Positions 34,836-43,399 of a stretch of 64,000 nt of DNA are shown here, in pieces. Position 1 is the first letter of the stretch. Every line of letters starts with the position of its first letter. The stretch is from Morinoia aosen. Lineage: Eukaryota > Arthropoda > Malacostraca > Amphipoda > Talitridae. The position numbers and the translations under genes were made by a program. The notes beneath the pieces are model-generated. The model did not search any database. It saw only the letters and a list, made by a program, of their open reading frames with translations, and was not told the origin of the DNA. Location of the stretch: contig CM059576.1 in the NCBI GenBank assembly GCA_030386875.1, forward strand, positions 13,768,058-13,832,057, read 5' to 3'.

Positions 34836-35215
34836 AACAATTTTTATTCTATGCTCTCTCTGTCACAAATGAGTAGTTAACAAGTTATAGCTCTAGGTTA
34901 CCAACCGCAATTCCATTCTTTGAAGCGTGTGAAAAATCAGTTTGAGGGGAGTACCCTTAATGGGCTTTTCCTTCCGATGGCTGTTAATGCGCTGGAACGA
35001 TTATGTTAAATTAATTTAGGTTGTTTACATTACTTTAGGTTACTATAGGTCAGATTAGTTCAATTACATAACATAATGTCACTGCTATAACTCATGAAAT
35101 ACTCATTTGCGACAGAAAGTGCAGAAGAAAAATTGTTTATTTTGATCTAATTACCTATATTTAAGCACCAATTGGAAAATTGATTATTGTCTTCTTTTTC
35201 ACATTTACCGAGACA
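34836..35215. mobile_element. palindromic MITE family, diverged or deleted copy 2
   Basis: Carries ACAAATGAGTAGTTAACAAG, then ACCGCAATTCCA on the left, and GAAATACTCATTTGCGACAG...GAAGAAAAATTGTTTATTTTG on the right, in the same inverted order as other family copies but without the middle section. It lies directly next to copy 1. Confidence 0.6.
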
Positions 35216-35862
35216 TGTTATTGTGCCTGAAAAACTGAGTGTTCAAACAATGCAGGGTCAATATGCAGTTTAATTCATTCACAGAAATTGAAAATTTTAT
35301 TCTAAAGAATCACTTGAGGAACACATTTGAAAATGTTTAACAGCAAAGACATTTTGCTTGCCAATGCATGATTTTCAAATTATTCAACTTTGAAGTTATA
35401 GGAACATTGTATATAAGTGTGAAGGAACGGACATTTTCCCGCCAAAAAATGGGCGTGTCCCACCAAGAAAGTGGGCGTGACCCAACAATGCGGCGATTAA
35501 GCAGCCAACTAAATACATATGTTATTAATATCTGAACCAAATCATTGTTATATCTAAAAAACATCATATCAGCAAGCAGAATGTCATTCGTGTGAAACGT
35601 TCCTAGATGTGTTCCTTTAGTGATTCTTGGAAACGGAATTTTTAATTTCCGTGGATGGATTAAACTGCATATTGATCCAATGCAGCCACAATGCAAAGCA
35701 CCAAGAGCCAAATCAAAACTGCCATTAATGCTTTTCTTACCTGAACATTATTTATGTTATATCTCAAAAAATGAAGCAGCTGCAAGCAGCCAGGATGTAA
35801 TTTCAGAATTGAAGGACACAAGTTAAAAAAGTTACAAATTTTGTTTACCATTTTGCGAAGTA
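35216..35862. other. spacer, no gene seen
   Basis: Open frames here are short and show no recognisable domain. Confidence 0.4.
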
Positions 35863-36615
35863 CAGTGGTACCTCGGTACTCGACCATAATCCGTTCTGAG
35901 GTGCTGGTCGAGAACCGATTTGTTTGAACACCGAAACCAATTTTCCCGTAAGAAATAATAGAAAGTAATTTAATCCATTCCTACCATTAAGAAAAATACC
36001 TAAAATATTATAAGAACGTGTATCTAAACAACAATGAAGACGTAAATGTGCACAAGCAGTACATGATAACGATAAATAAAGCATAATAAACTATTATGTA
36101 TCATTTACTTACGTTTTGGAGAGTGGTTGATGGCCTTTGCTTACTAATTCCTGTCACTCCCATTGCAACATAAGCTTTCTTTAACACTTCCTTATGCTTC
36201 AAGATAGTGGAAATAGTTGATTTTGCCATTTCGTACTGCGATGCGTGGTCAGACACTCGTACACCATTTTCTGATTTTGCAATAATTTCCTTCTTCAGTT
36301 CAGTAGTGGTCCTCACTATTTTCCTCTTTGCCTTCCCCTTATCACTGTCTTTCTTTGGACCCATAATTAAGGGCTAGAGCAACGCGAAAAAGTTTAAATC
36401 TGGAAAGAAATACAGTACTCGAACAAATTGCGTACGTCTTACTCTGCTCACGGTCAGAGTCGAACTGACGGTTACCCGCTGGCCAAGAAGGGCTGAGGAG
36501 CGCGTACGGGTCAACTCGGCTAGTCGAGTACCGAAAATCTGTTTGAGATCCGAAGCATTTTCTACTCAAATTTTTTGGTCGAGTATAAAGGCGGTTGAGT
36601 ACCGAGGTACCACTG
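35863..36615 (-). mobile_element. Tigger/pogo-like element, internally deleted
   Basis: Precise ends: CAGTGGTACCTCGGTACTCG on the left and the inverted GTACCGAGGTACCACTG on the right, each directly flanked by TA (35861-35862 and 36616-36617), the pogo/Tigger target duplication. At 753 bp it is much shorter than the 2-3 kb of complete elements and keeps only the 5' part of the transposase gene on the minus strand. It would need transposase from elsewhere to move. Confidence 0.95.
36101..36364 (-). pseudogene. Tigger-like transposase, N-terminal fragment
   Basis: Begins MGPKKDSDKGKAKRKI and continues with RTTTELKKEIIAKSENG and MAKSTISTILKHKEVLKKAY, a CENP-B/pipsqueak-type helix-turn-helix that binds transposon ends. 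It has ATG-initiated coding of 87 residues and then runs out at the internal deletion; the second HTH and the DDE catalytic domain are missing. The sequence is close to that of full Tigger-type proteins, so the deletion derivative is not very old. Confidence 0.9.
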
Positions 36616-36617
36616 TA

Positions 36618-37673
36618 TTCCACTTTTTCATTGTATTCAATTTTTTGGCAATACACATCAAATGTTTCATGATGAAAATTTCATTTGCTTGGAAATATTT
36701 TGAGTTAATCAAATGTGTAAATTTTATGTTTCTTGATTAAAAAGTTAATGAACAACATGTTATTCCAGGATTTTTAAGTTTTTAAAAACCAAATTCAGCT
36801 CAGTGCATGAGTATGTATGGCAAATAAACTAAAAGGCTACTCTCTATCCAACAATAAACATTTTTGTCTAATTATGAGCTCTGAAAATACTAAATTGTTG
36901 TAGCTTCATGGGAAAAGTATATTTATCATCAAATGTGAGGCATTTGAATTCTCTTTTACCAAATTCAATTATAGTTCTCCACTCCATTTGTTGTTTCATT
37001 TACCAAGGGATCATAAAAGTTAATTAAAAAATATTGTTGGCAAGGAATGCAAGTAGGAAAAATGCAAGCTCACCATATCATCACAACTTTTATTTGCTGA
37101 CTGACAGGTATTGATGCTGGAGCAGTTGGGAAATTGATGCATGCAATATAATGGTTGAGAGTGATGAGGAAATTGCTCTAGGTTGAAGAGCAATCTGTAG
37201 CTTTAGTTCTTTTCACACTAAATGTCATCAATGTAATTCTTGTCCTTTTTCCCTTTCATGTTTTCTTAGTGTGTTTTTACTGATTTTAAATTTCTTTAAT
37301 TGAATAATTTATAATTTATGCTTGTTTCATTGATGCTCATCCATGGTTGTGAACTAGTTTCATTGGCTTTTTATTGAAAAGAATGATGAAATGTGGTTGT
37401 TCTAATCTTTGATGCTATGATATATTATCCTTGTTGACAATAGTGAGCTATAAGTAATGCACAGAAAGTGGAAATGTAATTATTGTGTTGAGGAAGAGAC
37501 TAGTGAGATAGTGACCATCTCTGTAGTATTGACTCTATTGACTGATGTTCATTTCTTTCCAATTGGCCAGATCTATGTACTACGCATAACTTTTAGTTTT
37601 AGATCACCCTTTTTCTTCAAGGATGAGTTGGGCTCAAATATTTTATCATTTTATTGTCTTTTTTATATTTTAT
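36618..37673. other. spacer, no gene seen
   Basis: AT-rich sequence without recognisable coding or repeats. Confidence 0.4.
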
Positions 37674-37677
37674 TTAA

Positions 37678-39217
37678 GGACACCGTCTGGGTAGAAATCA
37701 GGAATTGGTTTGATTTTCTGTTTTTATATGCATCTTATAGAAGATTTTCTTACGCTTCCATTGGTACTTTCCGTTTAGGTCTACTCCGAATATAGCGCCC
37801 ACCAGAGGGGGGGGAAAGTGATGGGGGTGGCATGACCATGACCCCTCACCCCCCTCATTATTGGGGGTCAATTGAGCGTGTTTCTCTGCGGCAATGGCAT
37901 TATAGTTCGTTAATGGGCTACTCGAAGTGCTTCCATTATTCAAACGAAACATTCTAACGCTGAATAAATATTTTTTGTAAAATTTTGACAATTTCAGAAT
38001 TTAGCTGTTCTGCCGTATCTATGATAATGAAGCAGGAGACTGTCTTGATAAAAATCGGGATATGTGTTGATTATCTGTTTATATATGCATCTTATAGGGG
38101 ATTTTCTTGCGCTTCCATTGGTTCTTTCCGTTTACGTCTACCCCGAATAGTGCGCCCACCAGAGGGGGGAAAGCGATGGGGGTGGAGTGACCTTGAACCC
38201 TCCCCCCCCCCTCATTATTGGGGGTCAATTGAGCATGTTTCTCTGCGGGAATGGCATTATTGTTCGTTAATGGGCTACTCGAAGTGCTTCCATTATTCAA
38301 ATGAAACATTCTAACGCTGAGTAAATATTTTTTTATAATTTTTGACGATTTCATAATTTTGCTGTTCTGCCGTATCTATGATACCGCAGCTTTCATTCAT
38401 AGCTCAATGACAGCTGCAGTATCATAGCTACAGCTATGGTGAGCACACCAATCCAAAGAGCTTGAAAAGAACTATAAAATAAAGGAGTTGACTTGACAAA
38501 AAAACGTATTTTGGTAAAAAAAATGAAAAATTAAAAAAATTATTCGTTTTCAAGAATTACACCTATTCTCTTTTGTTGTATATTTTTTCTCAGAGTTACA
38601 GAGCTACCGCAATGTAAATTATATCAATCGAAAGGGCTTGAAAAGAGCTACAAACTCTCAAGAGTTCATTGTAGATAACTTTGTAGTTCAAATGATAAAA
38701 AGAAAAACCATTTTTTTTATGTGAAAAAACACGTTTTTCTGGAAACTTGATAATTGGTTTCTCAAATGTATCTTCTTCCACAATTTTAGAGCTACAAGAA
38801 TGGTTCATATACCATTCGATAGGCCTTAGCAAGGAGTATCGATACGCAATGGCATTTTTGGATACATTTATTATTTTGAAAATTACATGACATGAAAAAA
38901 ATGAAGAAAAAGTAAATTTTTTTATTTTTAATTCCCAAAATCCACAAAAAGAAGTTATCCAAATTCCCTATTGGGTATGGTTAGATAGACATATAAGAAA
39001 TCTATAAACGAAGTACTGGTTCTGTAACTTCAAAATTGTAGAAGGAGATAGATTTTACAAAATCCCCTATTTTATCATATTTAAAAAAAAAAATAAAGTG
39101 CAGCTACAAAAATTTTGTTGAAATAACAAATGATCTATGCATCATTTCACACCTACTGTGAAACTTTCAGAGAACTCCATCCTTAAATAACTGACTTTTT
39201 TTACCCAGACGGTGTCC
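37678..39217. mobile_element. TTAA-flanked non-autonomous DNA transposon
   Basis: TTAA at 37674-37677 and 39218-39221 flanks a 1540-bp unit with 16-bp perfect inverted ends GGACACCGTCTGGGTA / TACCCAGACGGTGTCC. Its left half is a tandem duplication of about 357 bp (37680-38036 and 38037-38393), and its right half holds repeated blocks with GAGCTACCGCAATG and GGGCTTGAAAAGAGCTAC. No transposase. TTAA duplication points to piggyBac-type transposition. Its internal style (repeated blocks containing GAGCTAC) resembles nested insert 2 at 24.2-25.6 kb. Confidence 0.9.
37680..38393. repeat. 357-bp tandem duplication inside TTAA element
   Basis: Landmarks such as ATGCATCTTATAG (37728 and 38084), CATTATTGGGGGTCAATTGA, AATGGGCTACTCGAAGTGCT and CTGTTCTGCCGTATCTATGA occur twice in the same order. 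The copies are moderately diverged, so the duplication is older than a recent assembly artefact would be. Confidence 0.9.
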
Positions 39218-39221
39218 TTAA

Positions 39222-40946
39222 AGTTGGATTCTACAGTTGCACCAATTTTAAAAAAAGTGCTAGATGCCAGGAGTGTATCACGTCATGGGGCATTCTGGCC
39301 GCTGTAAAGATGATTGTGAATTATTTGAATTTCTGAAATTTTTGTTTCATAACATGAATTTTTTTCATTTTCAGTTACAAAAATTTTACGTAAAACTGTT
39401 TGTAACGTAGATTATTTGTTCATAAGGTCTTTTGTAAGGTGAGGTATGGCTGTATAAGCTTAATAATTTGGCTAGGAAATTCAATATTCCACTGAATTTT
39501 CCCCACAAATTTCAAGTTGCTACTTTTTCAATCATTTTTTTGTTCACATTAGTGATACTTTATTTTAGCTCACCCCAAATGTAGTGACTTTATCCTTGAA
39601 TTTTTTCACTGGTGACTGGAGGCTCTATTTTCTTGAAATTAGTTCTTTGTTAATGCTATTATTTTTAGGATTGAAATTGGACGATTCAGAGAGGGAGCTT
39701 GAGTTCATGTTGTCAAAATTTGACCATTAGCTTGTTTTATTCTATGCTTATGTAATGAGTTGGAGGTAAAGTTGAAATTGTCAGTTTTCCAAAAAAAATT
39801 TGTTGCAATAATTGATTTCGCTCTATTAATTTCTGAATGCTGGAGAAATGACATTGTTTTCCCATGAATAAAATGTTACAAAGATTTAATTTAAATATTC
39901 ACTCTTAATATGAACAAGAGAATATTTTTATGAGCTTTATAAAATATTGTCAATAATTCCTTGTGTGCTTTAGGAAATAATATGCTTCTTTAGGTTTCAT
40001 TTTAGTATTAAGAGTTGATGAAATTGTATTGAAGATTATTCTGAAGATAAAATTGGAGAAAAAGTACATCATAGCAGGATGATATTTGATTTATTTTGAC
40101 CCATTAGGGCCAAAAGTGTGTCCCATTAGGGCAAAAAGTTGGCCCCATTATGGCCAAAAGACAGTTAAACTTGGCAAAAATTCTTAAAATGTTGTACCTT
40201 ATATACATCATAAATTTCAGAAAGTGGGTACAGATAGAAGGTGTGATATTTTCTAGTTGCAAAATCTATCACCAAGCATTCCAGGCAGAAATCTGCCTTA
40301 AGTATGCAGAAAAATCATGTATTTTGTTAACTTCTAGCAAAAACTTCCAAAAGCTGTCCTAGTTGATATTTATGATACAACATTGTTGAACAATTTTCCA
40401 TTTACAAAGGCTACTGTGACATCACTAAAAGGAGATTTAATGACACATATAGAATGTGCACCCCATCACACAATGAAAGCATGACAAAGTTCTCATGTAG
40501 ATGTGTGATATGCTTTGAAACATATTGGATGAAGGCCAACCTCACATTATCTGCTCAAGAATGATGCCCATCCTTAGCACTGTCTGTGTACCTTTGCTTA
40601 TTCATTCTGCACAATCAAGTGGTTCTTGCAATAATGTCTTACCATGTCTGTCAGCCTTGATGTTACCTTCCTTGGCAACTATTGAGTCCGTTAGACTTGC
40701 AGAAATAGGGGGTGTTAGGGCTTCTATACAGTTATACTGAAACAGTGATATGCATTTCTTGGTCAATTACTAGTGTGCATTATTTACAGTGACTAGTCAG
40801 CACATAGGAAAAAAAAACTGGCCTCCCCTATTTCCTCTGTTGCATTCTCACTCTGTATGTGCCAACAGCTTGGTCCATAACATAAATGTATCCCATGTCG
40901 GCATTGTTAAGTAAATGCAAACTGGCTGTGGTGTCTGCCACCACCA
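39222..40946. other. spacer with a short tandem repeat
   Basis: No coding recognised. Contains the 22-bp tandem repeat at about 40098-40163. Confidence 0.4.
40098..40163. repeat. 22-bp tandem repeat, 3 copies
   Basis: Units read GACCCATTAGGGCCAAAAGT, GTCCCATTAGGGCAAAAAGT and GCCCCATTATGGCCAAAAGA, each about 22 bp apart. Confidence 0.85.
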
Positions 40947-40961
40947 CCACCAGAGGGCGCT
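40947..40961 (+). promoter_or_regulatory. CTCF-type insulator motif
   Basis: CCACCAGAGGGCGCT matches the CTCF core consensus CCASYAGRKGGCRSY at all 15 positions. CTCF and its binding preference are conserved in many insects. The site lies in a GC-richer patch, 31 bp upstream of a YY1-type motif. A 15-base match is suggestive, not proof of binding. Confidence 0.5.
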
Positions 40962-40992
40962 GCAAATGTATGCGCATGGCCTGAGCTGGACA

Positions 40993-41002
40993 GCCATCTT
41001 GG
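40993..41002 (-). promoter_or_regulatory. YY1/Pho-type motif
   Basis: GCCATCTTGG contains GCCATCTT, the reverse complement of the AAGATGGC core bound by YY1 (Pho in flies). Such sites are common just downstream of transcription starts. Together with the CTCF-type motif this may mark a promoter or boundary near 41.0 kb. Confidence 0.4.
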
Positions 41003-41805
41003 CGCTGCTTGATTCATGACTGCAAGCAGTCGGCAGTATGCTTACAATAGCGGTTCAGTGAAGACAGAACTAACATTCTTGGAATTCGATTTAAGTAAAT
41101 TGAGTAAATTTGATATAAGTAAACAAGAATTAAGACAAGAATTGTTTATCAAAAGTTGTTTGTAGTATTTGAGTATGCTTATAATGAATTAGATAAGGTG
41201 AAAACTAGAAGTTGGTAGCAAGCATGGAAAGTTTGTAAGGAGGTGTAAGGAAAAGTTATTTGACTATAAATGTTAGAAAACTGTACTGTAAGGAAATGAG
41301 GCATTTTGTTGTTTCACAAGTTGGATGTACTAAATTCTCTTTTTTTTAAATTTCATTCTGTTGTATTCAGTTCTGTTCCTTTACTGAATGCTCTTTTAAT
41401 TCTTTTCAGCTTCATCTTGCAATGAGGAAAAAATAGCGTTATAATACAAGTTTATTCAATGAATGTTATATTTAAATAACCTTATAAAACCTGTTGTTCT
41501 GTAAAAAGAAAATCCTGTGTGATCAGGACTCTCATTAGGTAAGTCATTCATCTCTTATTAAAAGATAGCTTATGATACCAGTCTTTAATTACTATAGTTC
41601 TTACATAATGCAGGATTAAACTATTTGTTGTGATAATGTTGAATGTTGAAATATAGTCAAGATCAAAGGAGTCACATTTTCTCTTCAATTTAGAAGAGCA
41701 TTTATGAATAACCTCTTGTATTGCTATTGCAGTTGTACAGTAGGTTGAGTTGATGCCATACTGCAACCTTGAAGGTTATGATTGTTTGTCCTTGTTTACC
41801 TTCAG

Positions 41806-41897
41806 AACAGCGAGGGTCAGGTGGAGACCAGCAAGTTGGTGCTGGCTGGAGTGCCTGGCAGTGTTGGGGCCTCTGATTGACTTCTGGAGTGTGACAG
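41806..41897 (+). other. candidate exon
   Basis: A 92-bp GC-rich segment between a good acceptor (CTTGTTTACCTTCAG) and a good donor (GACAG|GTGAGCC). One frame is open across it. It starts about 0.8 kb after the CTCF/YY1 pair. I do not recognise the product, and it may belong to a non-coding transcript. Another acceptor-like site (TTCTTGTATGCAG|GGGACC) lies at about 48307, beyond the gypsy element. Confidence 0.35.
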
Positions 41898-43004
41898 GTG
41901 AGCCTTCATGGCCTGCTCTACGTCTTTGATGCCTCTCCTCAAATCCTGTGACTCCTTGTTTCTTTAGTTATTTGTTACTATAGTTTAAGTGGTGTTTGGT
42001 TTTGAATTGTTTTCAGTTTCTTGATAACTATTTGATTGCATGTGTAACATCATTCAAGACCTTTAAGATATTTTTAGTTGTTTAATTTTATTTCTAGAAT
42101 TTTAATTGAATCCCATTTTTTTGTATAGCAAGCTTAAATTTTTTGCAAAAGTCAGTAGTTTAAGTTATTACTTTTATTGATTTAATTTTGTTCTATGATT
42201 TCCACTGTTGATAGAAATTTATGAGTCTTCTCATGTGCAGCGTTTGGGATTGCTAACAAGTTGCCCATATCATCATTTTGTAGTTTTCCTTGATCCTCTT
42301 ATATTTTGCTTATTCATAAGGTTTGCTGTCAGTCTTCCTAAATTATAGACTGTGTAGTTAGTGCTATACTGATGTTCTGGAACCTATGGCATTTCTATAT
42401 TGAGGAAGCAGACATTTAAGTGTTCTTACAGTATGAGAGTTTCAAGCTGATTTGCTGGATGGATATGAAACTTGAGGCTCAAAAGTGGTTGATAGGAGTT
42501 ATTGGAGTGTACTCCGGATGGAGTGTCTGAGGAGTATGGCTGGGGTGACATTGTGGGATGGGTGAATCAATGAGCTAAGGAGTATTGCAAATGAGTAGGA
42601 GTATGGTGGCAAAAAGTGGGAACTGCTGTGTGTTGAAGTGGTTTGGCCAAATGGGGAAATCAAACAGGAATTGTTGGTGAAGGAAGCAATGAAGTCATAA
42701 GTGCAGGGATGGAATCATAGAGGTTTGTCAAAAACTGGATAAATGAATGGAGTTGAAAGCACGTTGCACCAGTGTTTCTCAAGATGACCAACAGTTGAAG
42801 ATGAGTTGATAATGATTGTGATTGTCATGATGGTTATGGCTTGAGGTTCTTTGCCTGCTGGAGTGACCTAGGTTTAGTAAAAAGGACATGTAATTGTGTC
42901 AATTCTTTAGGTCTGGAATCTTTGAAGTCGTATAAAACTGCAAGAGTAAATTCACTTAGTGCTGTTGGCCCTTGCTGTGGAAGAGACTCTCAAAAGATGT
43001 ATGT
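41898..43004. other. spacer, no gene seen
   Basis: No recognisable coding or repeats. If the flanking exon candidates are real, this and 48.0-48.3 kb are one intron split by the gypsy insertion. Confidence 0.4.
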
Positions 43005-43360
43005 TGTTGGCTTACCGTCAAAATTCTGCTCGATGCCTTCACCGCCAGCAGAACCGTCAAGCAGCTGCCACAGCTAGTTGACCTTCCTCGTAGAACCAGA
43101 GGAATTCCAAAAGCAAGGCACCCGCCTTGCTTTACACGTAACGAAAGAAAACACGCCGGCACAAACGACGCAAAAACCGAAGAGCGAAATCACACGCGCG
43201 ACTGCCTACCACACTGTCCATTCCAACACTGGCCCCACTCACGCGCCGCCAGTCAGTGGCGGCAGCCAGGAACGGCTGGCGACAGCCAGTCAGCCAGTCG
43301 CCAGCCAGCAGCCAGGTCCCAATTCTGGGGATCTGCAGCGGCTAATTCTTCAACGCCACA
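43005..43360 (-). repeat. 3' LTR of gypsy-like element
   Basis: Same sequence as the 5' LTR except for one C/T difference. On the minus strand it is preceded by the purine run GGGGGAGA (plus 43361-43368, TCTCCCCC), a good polypurine tract for plus-strand priming. Confidence 0.97.
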
Positions 43361-43399
43361 TCTCCCCCAGTTTCTCACAAAACTCACGGTGCCCAGTGC

